64,000 nucleotides of DNA, taken from NCBI RefSeq assembly GCF_004765795.1, contig NZ_SBIV01000004.1:301639-365638 (forward strand), in the 5' to 3' direction. The position numbers and the translations under genes are program-made. The notes under the pieces were generated by a model. It made no database searches and had not been told where the DNA came from. It saw only the letters and a program-made list of their open reading frames with translations. Each line of letters opens with the position of its first letter. Positions within the stretch are counted from its first letter, which is position 1. Positions 45,616 to 55,083 of this stretch are shown piece by piece. Source of the stretch: Halorussus marinus (GTDB lineage: Archaea > Halobacteriota > Halobacteria > Halobacteriales > Haladaptataceae).

Positions 45616-46581
45616 TCAGCTCGTCAGGCCCATCGCTTCGATCTGTTCCTGATAGCGATTGCGGATGGTGACCTCGGTCACCTGCGCGACGTCGGCGACC
45701 TCCCGCTGGGTCTTTTTCTCGTTGCACAAAAGCGAGGCGGCGTAGATGGCGGCGGCGGCGTAGCCGGTCGGGGACTTGCCAGAGAGCAAGCCCTGCTCGG
45801 CCGAAGTCTCGATGATCTCGTTGGCCTTGGCCTGTACCTCCTCGGGCAGATCGAGCTCCGAGCAAAACCGCGGGACGTACTTCGTCGGGTCGACGGGTTT
45901 CATCTCGAGGCCGAGTTCCTGGGAGATGTATCGATACGTGCGGCCGATCTCCTTGCGTTCGACCCGCGAGACGCCCGCGACCTCCTCCAGCGAGCGCGGG
46001 ATACCCTCCTTCCGACAGGCGGCGTAGAGCGTGGCGGTGGCGACCCCTTCGATCGAGCGCCCCCGGATCAGGTCCTCGTTGAGCGCGCGCCGGTAGATCA
46101 CCGACGCGACCTCCCGTACCGATCGGGGGACCCCGAGCGCGGAGGCCATCCGGTCGGACTCCGAGAGCGCGAACTGGAGGTTGCGCTCGCCGGCGTCTTT
46201 GGTGCGGATCCGGTTTTGCCACTTTCGGAGCCGGTTCATCTGACTGCGCTTTTCGGAGGAGAGCGACTGGCCGTAGGCGTCTTTGTCCTTCCAGTCGATG
46301 GTGGTCGTCAGCCCCTTGTCGTGCATCGTGTTGGTGGTCGGGGCGCCGACCCGGGACTTCTCCTGGCGCTCGGAGTGGTTGAACGCCCGCCACTCGGGTC
46401 CCCGGTCGATGTTCTCGTCTTCGAGGACCAGCCCGCAGTCCTCGCAGACGACCTCGCTCCCGTCGGCGCTTTTCACCAGCTGTGCGGACTCACACTCGGG
46501 GCACTCCTGGCGCTGACCTGTCTCCTGTTGGTTTTCCTGCTCCTGCTCGCCTCGATCTTGACGCCGCCTCGTTCTCTCCAC
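45616..46581 (-). CDS. tfb: Transcription initiation factor IIB (TFB)
   Basis: A 321-residue TFB. The N-terminal zinc ribbon has Cys27, Cys30, Cys46 and Cys49 (CPEC...CEDCG). The B-finger region contains RGPEWRAF and [15 protein letters not shown]. Two cyclin-like repeats follow, [18 protein letters not shown] onward and [17 protein letters not shown] onward, with a C-terminal HTH ([22 protein letters not shown]). It recruits RNA polymerase to TBP-bound promoters. Start GTG 46581. An ATG at 46585 is out of frame, and GTTATAC, 28 bp upstream, supports the leaderless GTG. Haloarchaea have several TFBs; this is one of them. Confidence 0.95.
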   Translation of the reverse strand: MERTRRRQDRGEQEQENQQETGQRQECPECESAQLVKSADGSEVVCEDCGLVLEDENIDRGPEWRAFNHSERQEKSRVGAPTTNTMHDKGLTTTIDWKDKDAYGQSLSSEKRSQMNRLRKWQNRIRTKDAGERNLQFALSESDRMASALGVPRSVREVASVIYRRALNEDLIRGRSIEGVATATLYAACRKEGIPRSLEEVAGVSRVERKEIGRTYRYISQELGLEMKPVDPTKYVPRFCSELDLPEEVQAKANEIIETSAEQGLLSGKSPTGYAAAAIYAASLLCNEKKTQREVADVAQVTEVTIRNRYQEQIEAMGLTS

Positions 46582-46605
46582 ACATTGACTTAGATGGGCA
46601 AGTAG

Positions 46606-46612
46606 GTATAAC
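46606..46612 (-). promoter_or_regulatory. TATA element of tfb
   Basis: GTTATAC on the reverse strand, centred about 28 bp before the GTG at 46581. Confidence 0.6.
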
Positions 46613-46742
46613 GCTTATGCGGACTCGGTCGGTCGCGACCCGTCGAGTCCGGGCCGGGCGGCCCGCGCGAGCCCCCGCCGGGGCCGATCGCCATGCCGCT
46701 ACCGTCGGACATAACCGTCCAGCGGGGCCATCTCCGACGACG

Positions 46743-47972
46743 ATGGGCATCGCCGACCGACTCGGAGCAGTCCGCCGCCTCGGGACCGAACTGTGGGGCG
46801 GCGGGCGCGGCCCGATCCTCGTCGCGGTCGCCGGCGGGTGGTTCCTCTCGCTCGGCGTCCGGATGATCTACCCCGCCGTGTTGCCCCAACTGCGGGCCGC
46901 GTACGGACTCGACCTGACGGCCGCTGGCCTGCTCGTCACGGCGCTGTGGGTCGCTTACGCGCTCGGCCAACTCCCCGGCGGGCTACTCGACGACCGGTTC
47001 GGCGGCGGGCGCGTGCTGGTCGCGAGCACCGCCGTCTCGGCGGTCGCGCTCGCGGTCGTGGTCACGGCGGGGTCGGTCGGCGTGCTGTTCGGCGCGACGC
47101 TCCTGTTCGGGTTCGCGACCGCGCTGTACGGCGTCGCGCGGTTCACCATCCTCTCGGACAACTACCCAGAGCGGGGCGGCACCGCGATCGGGCTGACGAT
47201 GGCCGCCGGCGATCTCGGGAGTTCGGTGCTCCCGCCGCTGGCGGGCGCGCTCGTGGTCGCGGTCGCGTGGCAACTCGGGTTCGGGTTCGCGATCCCGCTG
47301 TTCGCGCTCGCGGCCGTCGGCATCGGGATCGTCGTGCCGAGCGCCCGCCGCGACGCCGAGACCGACGCGTCGGAAGCCGGCGTCGGCGAGGCGTTCCGAG
47401 CGGTCGCAGGCGTGATGACCGACCGGTCGGTCCTGCTCGTGACCGCGGTCCAACTGCTCGGCTACTGCGTCTGGCAGGGGTTCACCGGGTTCTATCCGAC
47501 CTACCTCGTCGAGGTCAAGGGGCTGGCCCAGACGACCGCGACGGCGCTGTTCGGGGGCTTTTTCGGGCTCGGCATCCTCGTCAAGCCGATGGCGGGGTCG
47601 GCCTACGACGTCTACGGCCTCCGGCGGTCGCTCCCGCTGGTGTTGCTCGTGATCACCGCGTCGATGGCGCTGGTGCCGGTCGTCGAGGGGCTGGCGGCGA
47701 TCGCCGCGGTCACCGCGCTGGCCAGCAGCGTGCTCGGCTACGCGACCATCACCCTCACCTACCTCACGGGCGCGTTCCCCGACGAGGTCCGGGGGACCGG
47801 CCTCGGGGTGTTGCGGACCGGCTACATGCTGGTCGGCGCGGCGAGTCCGACGGTCGTGGGCGCGCTCGCCGATCGGGGCTACTTCGACGAGTCGTTCTTC
47901 CTGCTGGCGGGCGTGGGGGCGGTCGCCGCACTGCTCGCGATCCGGGTCCCCGACCGAACCGCCGACACCTAA
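46743..47972 (+). CDS. MFS transporter
   Basis: A 409-residue 12-helix MFS protein. The first helix is ILVAVAGGWFLSLGVRMIYPAVLPQL. Loop 2-3 carries GGLLDDRFGGGRVL, TM4 LLFGFATALYGVARF, and the second half has TATALFGGFFGLGILVKPMAGSAYDVYGLRRSL. Of the nitrate/oxalate-formate or sugar-phosphate-like anion group by general pattern, but the substrate is unknown. The start ATG 46743 is preferred over a frame running through the TFB promoter. Confidence 0.85.
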   Translation: MGIADRLGAVRRLGTELWGGGRGPILVAVAGGWFLSLGVRMIYPAVLPQLRAAYGLDLTAAGLLVTALWVAYALGQLPGGLLDDRFGGGRVLVASTAVSAVALAVVVTAGSVGVLFGATLLFGFATALYGVARFTILSDNYPERGGTAIGLTMAAGDLGSSVLPPLAGALVVAVAWQLGFGFAIPLFALAAVGIGIVVPSARRDAETDASEAGVGEAFRAVAGVMTDRSVLLVTAVQLLGYCVWQGFTGFYPTYLVEVKGLAQTTATALFGGFFGLGILVKPMAGSAYDVYGLRRSLPLVLLVITASMALVPVVEGLAAIAAVTALASSVLGYATITLTYLTGAFPDEVRGTGLGVLRTGYMLVGAASPTVVGALADRGYFDESFFLLAGVGAVAALLAIRVPDRTADT

Positions 47973-47996
47973 GTTCTCCGGAGCCCTGGCCCGCAC

Positions 47997-48530
47997 ATGG
48001 ACCAGATTTTCGCCCCGTGGCGCATCGAGTGGGTCGAACGCGACGACAAGAACCCCGACGTCGACTGCGTGTTCTGTGCGTTCCCCGACCGCGACGACGA
48101 CCGCGAGCACCTCGTGGTCGCCCGGAGCGACCGGACGTTCGTCATGCTCAACAACTACCCCTACAACCCCGGCCACGTCATGGTGATCCCGCGGGTCCAC
48201 ACGGGCGATTACGCCGATCTCCCCGAGGACGTGCTGGTCGATCACGCCCGGCTCAAACAGCGCACCTTCGACGCCGTCGAGGCCGCGCTCGGGGCCGACG
48301 GCTTCAACGCCGGGCTCAACCTCGGGACGGGCGCGGGCGGCTCGATCGACGACCACCTCCACACCCACGTCGTCCCGCGGTGGGAGGGCGACACCAACTT
48401 CATGCCGGTGCTCTCGGACACGAAGGTGCTCGTGGAGGCGCTCGAGGACACCTACGATCGACTCCGCGCGGCGTTCGCCGAGCAGGAGGGTGTCAGCGTG
48501 CCGGCGGAGGGCGCCGTCCGGATCGAGTGA
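47997..48530 (+). CDS. HIT family hydrolase
   Basis: A 177-residue histidine-triad protein of the Ap4A phosphorylase/hydrolase branch. The N-terminal APWRIEWVE plus CVFC (possible Zn-binding Cys pair) and VMLNNYPYNPGHVMVIPRVHTGDYADL precede the triad HLHTHVVPRW near 121-130. His123/His125-type residues act on nucleotidyl phosphoanhydrides. TATA-like ACCTAAGT overlaps the stop of the MFS gene, about 25 bp before ATG 47997. Confidence 0.92.
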   Translation: MDQIFAPWRIEWVERDDKNPDVDCVFCAFPDRDDDREHLVVARSDRTFVMLNNYPYNPGHVMVIPRVHTGDYADLPEDVLVDHARLKQRTFDAVEAALGADGFNAGLNLGTGAGGSIDDHLHTHVVPRWEGDTNFMPVLSDTKVLVEALEDTYDRLRAAFAEQEGVSVPAEGAVRIE

Positions 48531-48578
48531 GCGTCGAGAGCGATACACCCTTCTTTCCGGCGGTCCAACCCCCGCCCG

Positions 48579-49499
48579 ATGAACCGGAAGGCGGCGGTCC
48601 GCCGGGTCGGGGCGCTCGTGCTCGCGGTCAACGTCCTGTTGGTCGCCGCCAAGGGCGCCGTCTGGTGGGCGACCGGTAGTCTCGCGGTGGGCTCGGAGGC
48701 CGTCAACAGCCTCGCGGACGTGGCCTACAGCGCGGTCGTCGTGGCGGGCCTGTACCTGACGACCCGACCGCCCGACTTCAGCCACCCCCACGGCCACGAG
48801 CGCATCGAACCGTTCGTCTCGCTGTTCGTCGCCGTCGGGGTGTTCGCCGCGGGCGGCGCGGTGCTCTGGAGCGCGGCGACCAGCGTCCTGTCGGGCGAGA
48901 TCGCGGCCTCGACCGGCCCGATCGCGCTCGGGGTCCTCGGCGGGACCGCCGCGATCAAGTACGGCCTCTACCGGTACTGTCTCCGGGTGGCCGAGCGCCG
49001 GCGCTCGCCCGCGATCCGAGCCACCGCGCTTGACAACCGCATCGACGTGCTGACCGCGACCGCGGCGCTGATCGGGGTCGCGGGCGCGAACGCCGGCTAC
49101 CCGGTGTTGGACCCGATAGCGGCGAGCGCGGTCGCGCTCGGCATCCTCTACACGGGCTACGAGATCGTCGAGGACAACGTCGACTACCTCGTGGGGAGCG
49201 CGCCCCCCGAGGACCTCCGGTCCGAGATCGTCCGGCGAGCGCTCGCTCACCCCGACGTCGAGGGCGCCCACGACGTCATCGCCCACTACGTCGGCCCGGA
49301 GATCGACGTGAGCCTCCACATCGAAGTCGAGGGCGACCGCACGCTTCGGGAGACCCACGCGATCGAGACCGAGATCGTGGAGGCGATCCGGGACCTCGAG
49401 GAGGTCGACGACGTGTTCGTCCACGTCGACCCGAAGGAACTCGGCGAGTGGAAAGAAGACGACGAGGTCGGTCGGCTCGTCGGCGGCAGTTCCCGGTGA
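48579..49499 (+). CDS. Cation diffusion facilitator (CDF) transporter, probable Mn2+ type
   Basis: A 306-residue CDF efflux carrier with six helices and a C-terminal cytoplasmic domain (VEGAHDVIAHYVGPEIDVSLHIEVEG). The transport site is formed by Asn43/Asp47 in TM2 (EAVNSLADVAYS) and Asp152/Asp156 in TM5 (ALDNRIDVLTA). An N-D-D-D site, rather than D-D-H-D, marks Mn-exporting members. HPHGHERIEP is the usual TM2-TM3 loop. It exports divalent metal by proton exchange at the cytoplasmic membrane. Confidence 0.9.
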   Translation: MNRKAAVRRVGALVLAVNVLLVAAKGAVWWATGSLAVGSEAVNSLADVAYSAVVVAGLYLTTRPPDFSHPHGHERIEPFVSLFVAVGVFAAGGAVLWSAATSVLSGEIAASTGPIALGVLGGTAAIKYGLYRYCLRVAERRRSPAIRATALDNRIDVLTATAALIGVAGANAGYPVLDPIAASAVALGILYTGYEIVEDNVDYLVGSAPPEDLRSEIVRRALAHPDVEGAHDVIAHYVGPEIDVSLHIEVEGDRTLRETHAIETEIVEAIRDLEEVDDVFVHVDPKELGEWKEDDEVGRLVGGSSR

Positions 49500-49523
49500 G
49501 CACGGTCCGGTCCGACTGCCCGG

Positions 49524-50774
49524 CTACACCGGCTCGCCGAACGCGTACACCGTGCTGTGGCCCGTGATCTCCACGTCGACGAAGTCGCCGGGCTCGATCC
49601 CGTGCTCGGAGGCGTTCTGGACGATCACCTGCCGGTAGGCTTCGTCGTAGCACTTGACCGAGTCGGCGGTGCCGTCCTCGACCGCCAGCACCTCGTGGGT
49701 CTGGCCGACCATCGCGTCGTAGGCGTCGGCCACCACGTCCATCTTGGCGTCGGTCATCTCCTTCGAGCGCTCCTTTTTGAGAGTCCCGCCCAGACCTTTC
49801 AGCTCTGCGGCGTCGGTCCCCGGCCGCTTCGAGAACCGCGTGACGTTGATCTTCTCGGGGCGGGTCTCTCGGAGGAGCGCCAGGCTCTGGGCGTGGTCTT
49901 CGGGCTCCTCGGTCGGGAACCCGACGATGAAGTCGGTCGAGAGCGTCCAGTACTCCAGAACGTCGTCGAAGGTCTCGACCAGTTCGACGTACTCGGACAC
50001 CTGATGCTGGCGGCGCATCTCACCGAGCACGTCGTCGCTCCCCGACTGGACCGGCGCGTGGATGAAGTTGTAGAGCTTCTCGTTTTCGGCGAACACCGCC
50101 GCGAGCTCCTCGCGGATGCCGTGGACGCCCTTCGGGTTGGCCATCCCGACCCGCACGCGGAACTCGCCGTCGATGTCACAGATGCGCTCTAAGAGCTCGG
50201 GGAGCTTGCGCTCGCCGTCGTCCCAGCCGTAGACGCCGGTGTCTTGGCCGGTGATCCGGATCTCCTTCGCGCCGGCGTGGACCAGCGCGCGGGCCTTCTC
50301 GACGTTCGCTTCGACCGGCGGGGAGTCGATCTTGCCGGTCGCGCGCTTGGTGATGCAGTACGAGCAGTCGGACATGCAACCGCGCGCGATGGGGAGGATG
50401 CCGATGACCCCGTCGAGGACGGGTTCGGCGTCGGGGGTCGTGGTCGGACACTCGCCGTTGGTGACCGCGGTCGGCACCTCGTCCCAGTGGAGCACCTCGG
50501 CGTCGACGCCGGCCCGCCGGAACTCCTCGCCCTGCGCCAGCGCCATACAGCCGGTCACGATGAGGTCGGCGGTCTCGCCTTCGAGCTCTTCGGCCCGCCG
50601 AAGCATGTTGCGTTCGGTTTTCTCGACCACGGTGCAGGTGTTGAGGATCGCCACGTCGGCCTCCTCGGGGCCCTCGACCGGGTGGTGACCCGCGTCCCGG
50701 AGCCGCCGCTCTATCTCGCGGCTCTCGCCGCGGTTCGAGGTGCAACCGTAGGTCTCGATGTGATACCGGGCCAT
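49524..50774 (-). CDS. tRNA t6A37 methylthiotransferase (CDKAL1/MtaB type radical SAM)
   Basis: A 416-residue methylthiotransferase. The N-terminal MTTase domain has Cys11, Cys47 and Cys76 (ETYGCTSN, NTCTVV, VTGCMAL) for the auxiliary Fe-S cluster. The radical-SAM motif CMSDCSYC has Cys133/137/140. A C-terminal TRAM domain (GQTHEVLAVEDG..., GIEPGDFVDVEITGHS) binds tRNA. It converts t6A37 to ms2t6A. Start ATG 50774 with TATA-like CTTTTGACC about 30 bp upstream; a longer in-frame frame is not conserved-looking. Convergent with the CDF gene. Confidence 0.93.
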   Translation of the reverse strand: MARYHIETYGCTSNRGESREIERRLRDAGHHPVEGPEEADVAILNTCTVVEKTERNMLRRAEELEGETADLIVTGCMALAQGEEFRRAGVDAEVLHWDEVPTAVTNGECPTTTPDAEPVLDGVIGILPIARGCMSDCSYCITKRATGKIDSPPVEANVEKARALVHAGAKEIRITGQDTGVYGWDDGERKLPELLERICDIDGEFRVRVGMANPKGVHGIREELAAVFAENEKLYNFIHAPVQSGSDDVLGEMRRQHQVSEYVELVETFDDVLEYWTLSTDFIVGFPTEEPEDHAQSLALLRETRPEKINVTRFSKRPGTDAAELKGLGGTLKKERSKEMTDAKMDVVADAYDAMVGQTHEVLAVEDGTADSVKCYDEAYRQVIVQNASEHGIEPGDFVDVEITGHSTVYAFGEPV

Positions 50775-50959
50775 TCGCTGTCGCTTTCTTTCGGCTACGC
50801 GGTCAAAAGACCGACGAATCACCACGACCGTTTGCTCGCTCCGGTCGCTCGCGCCACGACTGTCGGTGTCCCGTCTGGACGGCGTCGTGGGGTGCGGGAC
50901 GGCCGCCGATGCTCCGGCCATCGTAACGACCAATACGCGCAGGCGAGCAACGTCGGGGC

Positions 50960-51970
50960 ATGTGGCTGACTCTCGGGTACGTCGGGCTCGCGGTCGTCGC
51001 GACCGGCGTCGTCTGGGCCGGTAGCTCACGGCTGGAGCGGGCCGCCGACCGGCTGGCGGCCTACTACGGCGCGCCGCCGATCATTCAGGGCGCGATCATC
51101 GCGGCGGTCGGATCGAGCTTCCCCGAACTGTCGAGCGTGGTGCTGGCGGCGGTTCTGCACGGCGAGTTCGAACTCGGCGTCGGGGCCATCGTCGGGTCCG
51201 CCATCTTCAACATCCTCGTGATCCCGGGCCTCTCGACGCTGGCGGGGCAGGGAAAGCTCCAGTCGAACCGGAGCCTCGTCTACAAGGAGGCCCAGTTCTA
51301 CATGCTCTCGGTCGCGGTCCTGCTGTTGACGTTCTCGTTCGGGGTCATCTACTACCCCGCGGCCGACGGGCGACTCGCCGGCCGGGTGACCCGACCGCTG
51401 GCGCTGCTTCCCCTTGCGCTCTACGGGCTGTACGTGTTCATCCAGTATCAGGACGTGCGCGACCTGCGCGAGACGCGCGTGACCGACGGCGTGGACGCGC
51501 TCGGGCTGTGGGGCCTGCTGGCGGTCAGCCTCCTCGCCATCCTGGTCGGCGTCGAGGGGCTGGTCCGGGCCGCGCTCGGGCTCGGTGCGACGCTCGGGAC
51601 GCCGAGTTTCATCTGGGGGCTGACCGTCATCGCGGCGGGCACCAGCCTGCCCGACGCGTTCGTCAGCGTGCAGGCCGCCCGGAAGGACAGCGACGTGACC
51701 AGCATCGCCAACGTGCTCGGGAGCAACGTCTTCGACCTGCTGGTGGCGGTTCCGGTCGGTGTCCTGCTGGTCGGCTCGACGGTGATCGACTTCGGGTTCG
51801 CGGCGCCGATGATGGGCGCGCTCACGATGGCGACCATCCTGCTGTTCGGGCTCATGCGCACCGACCTCGAACTCACCGACCGCGAGGCCTACGTCCTGCT
51901 CGGGGCGTACGCCGCGTTCGTCGGGTGGCTCGTGCTGGAGTCGATCGGCGTGACCAGTCTGGTACTGTGA
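50960..51970 (+). CDS. Calcium/sodium antiporter (CaCA family)
   Basis: A 336-residue exchanger. It has two inverted repeats of five helices, with alpha-1 GSSFPELSSVVLAAVL near 51-66 and alpha-2 AGTSLPDAFVSVQAARKDSDVTSIANVLGSNVFDLL near 225-260. The Glu of alpha-1 and Asp of alpha-2 (PEL/PDA) are the ion-binding acids. About ten transmembrane segments in total. It exchanges Ca2+ for Na+ (or H+) across the membrane. TATA-like CCAATACGC lies about 27 bp before ATG 50960. Confidence 0.92.
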   Translation: MWLTLGYVGLAVVATGVVWAGSSRLERAADRLAAYYGAPPIIQGAIIAAVGSSFPELSSVVLAAVLHGEFELGVGAIVGSAIFNILVIPGLSTLAGQGKLQSNRSLVYKEAQFYMLSVAVLLLTFSFGVIYYPAADGRLAGRVTRPLALLPLALYGLYVFIQYQDVRDLRETRVTDGVDALGLWGLLAVSLLAILVGVEGLVRAALGLGATLGTPSFIWGLTVIAAGTSLPDAFVSVQAARKDSDVTSIANVLGSNVFDLLVAVPVGVLLVGSTVIDFGFAAPMMGALTMATILLFGLMRTDLELTDREAYVLLGAYAAFVGWLVLESIGVTSLVL

Positions 51971-51983
51971 GCCCGCGCCGACC

Positions 51984-52625
51984 TCAGTAGTTCTGCCGGA
52001 AGTCCTCGACGATTTCGACCCCCGAGCTCGCGCCGATGCGCTCGGCGCCGGCGTCGAACATCGCCGCCGCGGTCTCGTAGTCGCCGACGCCGCCGCTCGC
52101 CTTGACCGGGAGGTACTCGCTCATCAGTTCCACGTCCGGGACCTCGGCGCCGCCGTCGGCGAACCCCGTCGAGGTCTTGACGAACGCGGCGTCGGCCTCG
52201 GCGGCCGCCTCGCAGGCGGCGCGCTTCTCGTCGTCGGTCAACAGCGCGGTCTCGATGATGACCTTCACCGGGACCGGGACCGCGGCGACCACCTCCTCGA
52301 CGTCGGCCCGGACCGCCTCGCGGTCGCCGGCCTTCAGCCGGCCGACGTTGAGCACCATATCGAGCTCGTCGGCGCCGTCCTCGTAGGCGACGGCGGCCTC
52401 CTCGCGCTTGGCGGCGGTGGCGTGCTGGCCGTGGGGAAAGCCGATCACGGTCGCGAGGGTCACGTCCGGTGCGTACTCGGCGGCCTCGGCGACGTAGCAC
52501 GGCGGGATGCAGGCGTTCATCCCGTAGTCGGCGGCCTCGTCGAGAACGGCGCACACGTCGTCGAAGGTCGTCTCCGGGCCGAGGACGGTGTGGTCGATAC
52601 GCGCGGCGAGTTCGGCGTCGTTCAT
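51984..52625 (-). CDS. deoC: Deoxyribose-phosphate aldolase
   Basis: A 213-residue DeoC TIM barrel. It opens [19 protein letters not shown]. Lys near 153 in FVKTSTGF forms the Schiff base, and Lys near 179 in PVKASGGV is the second active-site Lys. [23 protein letters not shown] sequence carries the conserved Asp. It cleaves deoxyribose-5-phosphate to acetaldehyde plus glyceraldehyde-3-phosphate in nucleoside catabolism. Start ATG 52625. Upstream in-frame extension crosses into the adk promoter and was rejected. Divergent from adk. Confidence 0.94.
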   Translation of the reverse strand: MNDAELAARIDHTVLGPETTFDDVCAVLDEAADYGMNACIPPCYVAEAAEYAPDVTLATVIGFPHGQHATAAKREEAAVAYEDGADELDMVLNVGRLKAGDREAVRADVEEVVAAVPVPVKVIIETALLTDDEKRAACEAAAEADAAFVKTSTGFADGGAEVPDVELMSEYLPVKASGGVGDYETAAAMFDAGAERIGASSGVEIVEDFRQNY

Positions 52626-52691
52626 ACGCGAACGGAGGCGGCGTGCGGACAAAAATGGGGCGGCATCCGGCGCGTCCCCGACCGCTTTCTT

Positions 52692-52704
52692 TAAGCCTTT
52701 AAGC
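52692..52704 (+). promoter_or_regulatory. TATA element of adk
   Basis: TAAGCCTTTAAGC, with CCTTTAAG centred about 27 bp before ATG 52726. GGAGGT directly abuts the ATG, too close to act as a normal Shine-Dalgarno. Confidence 0.55.
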
Positions 52705-52725
52705 GTGGCCGCCGGACTCGGAGGT

Positions 52726-53370
52726 ATGGAGCCACACATTCTGATACTCGGCGCGCCCGGCGCGGGCAAGGGAACCCAGAGCGACCGCATCGTCTCGGAG
52801 TTCGGCGTCGACCACGTCACCACCGGCGACGCGCTCCGCGGGAACAAGGAGATGGACATCAGCCACCTCGGGCTGGAGTACGACACGCCCGGCGAGTACA
52901 TGGACAAGGGCGAACTCGTCCCCGACGCGGTGGTCAACGAGATCGTCGAGACCGCGCTCGAGGAGGCCGACGGCTACGTCCTCGACGGCTACCCGCGCAA
53001 CCTCGAACAGGCCCAGACGCTCTCGGAGATGACCGACCTCGACGTCGTGCTCTACCTCGACGTCGACGAGGACGTGCTCGTCGACCGGCTGACCGGCCGA
53101 CGGGTCTGCGAGGAGTGTGGCGCGACCTACCACGTCGAGTTCAGCCCGCCCGAGCAAGCAGGCGTCTGCGACGAGTGTGGCGGCGACCTCTACCAGCGCG
53201 AGGACGACACCGAGGAGACCGCCCGCGAGCGCATCCGCGTCTACGAGGAGAACACCGCGCCGGTCGTCGAGTTCTACGACGAGGAGGGCCAGCTCGTCCG
53301 GGTCGACGGCGAGGGGAGCCCCGACGAAGTGTGGGCGGACGTGAGCGACGCCGTCGAGACCAACGCCTGA
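52726..53370 (+). CDS. adk: Adenylate kinase
   Basis: A 214-residue bacterial-type long-form adenylate kinase. The P-loop is [10 protein letters not shown] at about 9-18, the AMP region [11 protein letters not shown], and [12 protein letters not shown]. The lid domain has four Cys, [12 protein letters not shown] and [11 protein letters not shown], a zinc-binding lid. It interconverts ATP+AMP and 2 ADP. It opens the conserved archaeal adk - DUF106 - cmk - cbf5 block, each with its own TATA element. Confidence 0.96.
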   Translation: MEPHILILGAPGAGKGTQSDRIVSEFGVDHVTTGDALRGNKEMDISHLGLEYDTPGEYMDKGELVPDAVVNEIVETALEEADGYVLDGYPRNLEQAQTLSEMTDLDVVLYLDVDEDVLVDRLTGRRVCEECGATYHVEFSPPEQAGVCDECGGDLYQREDDTEETARERIRVYEENTAPVVEFYDEEGQLVRVDGEGSPDEVWADVSDAVETNA

Positions 53371-53523
53371 GCCGGCGCTCGTTTCGCCGACCCGACACTC
53401 GGACCGCGCCCTAAAGGCCGCGAACCGGCCCGGCGGGTCGGCCTGCGCTCGGACGGGATCGTAACCGACCCGCGAGCGCACGAGAGCGAAAGTTGATTAA
53501 CGGAGGATACCAAACCCGGAGTA

Positions 53524-54435
53524 ATGGCACGGACCGCGGACAAAGTAGAGTCGCTCGTCGCCGAGGATTCGGCGATGGCCGACGTCCTGGCGGTCGTCTA
53601 CGACCGCACGGACGCCGGCGACGAGCCCATCGAGTGGGCGGACGTCAACGACGCGCTCACGAGCGGTCAGTGGGGCCGACTCATCGAGAAAGACGTACTC
53701 ACCAGTGACGGCGACGAGTTCCGACTCGCGGACCCCGACGCCGTCGAGGCCGCGCTCGAAGACGACCCGACCACCTCGGTCTCGACCGACGACGACACCG
53801 ACGTCGACATCGACGACGACGAATCGTCGTGGACGATGTGGGACAAGATGGCCGCGCTCGGCTCCGTCGGGCTGTTCCTCGGCTACTCGCAGACGCCGAT
53901 CCGGAACGCCATCGGGAGTACGGTCAACATCCTCGTCGGCCCGCTGGAGTCGGTGTTGCCGTTCTACGTCGTCGTGATGGTGCTGGCGCTCGTGACCGGA
54001 CTGTACTCGACGCTGCTGCAGGCGAACCTCATGAACATGGACAAGATGAGCGCCTACCAGCAGCGGATGAAAGACATCCAGGAGAAGCGCAAGGCCGCCA
54101 AAGAGCGGGGCGACGACGAGGCGATGGAGCGCATCCGCGAAGAGCAGATGGACGCGATGGGCGACCAGCTCGGCATGTTCAAAGAGCAGTTCCGCCCGAT
54201 GGTCTGGACGATGTTCCTCACCATCCCCGTCTTCCTCTGGATCTACTGGATGGTCCGGGACGGCCACATCCCCGACGCCGAGTGGAACATCGTCGTACCG
54301 CTCGCGGGAGACGTCGGCTGGCAGGACGGCGTCGCCGGTCCCATGCGGATGTGGATCGTCTGGTACTTCCTCTGCTCGATGGGGTTCACCCAGCTGATCC
54401 GGAAGTCGCTGAACATCCAGACGACGCCGACCTGA
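53524..54435 (+). CDS. DUF106 / EMC3-TMCO1-type membrane insertase
   Basis: A 303-residue YidC/Oxa1-superfamily protein. After an unusually long acidic N-terminal region (about 100 residues, with [11 protein letters not shown]), TM1 is [20 protein letters not shown] cytosolic coiled coil follows ([36 protein letters not shown]), then two more helices ([19 protein letters not shown] and [13 protein letters not shown]). This three-helix, coiled-coil layout is the archaeal EMC3/Ylp1 insertase. Located between adk and cmk, as in many haloarchaea. It inserts membrane proteins near the translocon. Confidence 0.88.
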   Translation: MARTADKVESLVAEDSAMADVLAVVYDRTDAGDEPIEWADVNDALTSGQWGRLIEKDVLTSDGDEFRLADPDAVEAALEDDPTTSVSTDDDTDVDIDDDESSWTMWDKMAALGSVGLFLGYSQTPIRNAIGSTVNILVGPLESVLPFYVVVMVLALVTGLYSTLLQANLMNMDKMSAYQQRMKDIQEKRKAAKERGDDEAMERIREEQMDAMGDQLGMFKEQFRPMVWTMFLTIPVFLWIYWMVRDGHIPDAEWNIVVPLAGDVGWQDGVAGPMRMWIVWYFLCSMGFTQLIRKSLNIQTTPT

Positions 54436-54503
54436 CCCGCGAACCGCCCGACGCCCCCGCCGGAGTTCAAAACCTCTTTTGCCCCCGGGCACCGAGACCG
54501 GAT

Positions 54504-55079
54504 ATGTTGATAACGGTCTCCGGACCGCCCGGTAGCGGAAAGAGCACGACCGCCTCTAACCTCGCCGCCGCGCTCGATCTCGAACACATCAGCGGCGGCG
54601 ACATCTTCCGGAAGCTCGCCGACGAGCGCGGCTACACGCCCCTCGAGTTCAACAAGCTCGCCGAGGAGGACGACCAGATCGACCGCGATCTGGATCGGCG
54701 CCTGCGCTCGATCGCGGTCGACCGCGACGACGTGGTGCTCGAATCCCGGCTCGCGGGGTGGCTCGCCGGCGACCACGCCGACTTTCGGGTCTGGCTCGAC
54801 GCGCCCCTCGACGTGCGGGCCGAGCGAGTCGCCGACCGCGAGGACAAGCCGGTCGAGGAGGCCCGCGAGGAGAGCGCCGCCCGCCAGTCCAGCGAGGCCG
54901 ATCGGTATCGGGAGTACTACGGCATCGACATCACCGACCTCACCATCTACGATCTCGCGGTCAACACCGCCCGCTGGGACGCCGATTCGGTGCTCGATAT
55001 GCTCGTGACCGCGGTCGGCGACTACGACCCCGCGACTGACGAGGGCACGTACCCCGTCGAAGCCGACTACGAGTTCTAA
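54504..55079 (+). CDS. cmk: Cytidylate kinase
   Basis: A 191-residue archaeal CMP kinase. The P-loop [15 protein letters not shown] is at 7-21, [13 protein letters not shown] is in the NMP-binding region, [13 protein letters not shown] is near 74-86, and the lid has [22 protein letters not shown]. It phosphorylates CMP/dCMP. Start ATG 54504 with a TATA-like CCTCTTTTG about 26 bp upstream. It is 4 bases upstream of cbf5 and likely co-transcribed. Confidence 0.94.
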   Translation: MLITVSGPPGSGKSTTASNLAAALDLEHISGGDIFRKLADERGYTPLEFNKLAEEDDQIDRDLDRRLRSIAVDRDDVVLESRLAGWLAGDHADFRVWLDAPLDVRAERVADREDKPVEEAREESAARQSSEADRYREYYGIDITDLTIYDLAVNTARWDADSVLDMLVTAVGDYDPATDEGTYPVEADYEF

Positions 55080-55083
55080 CTCC

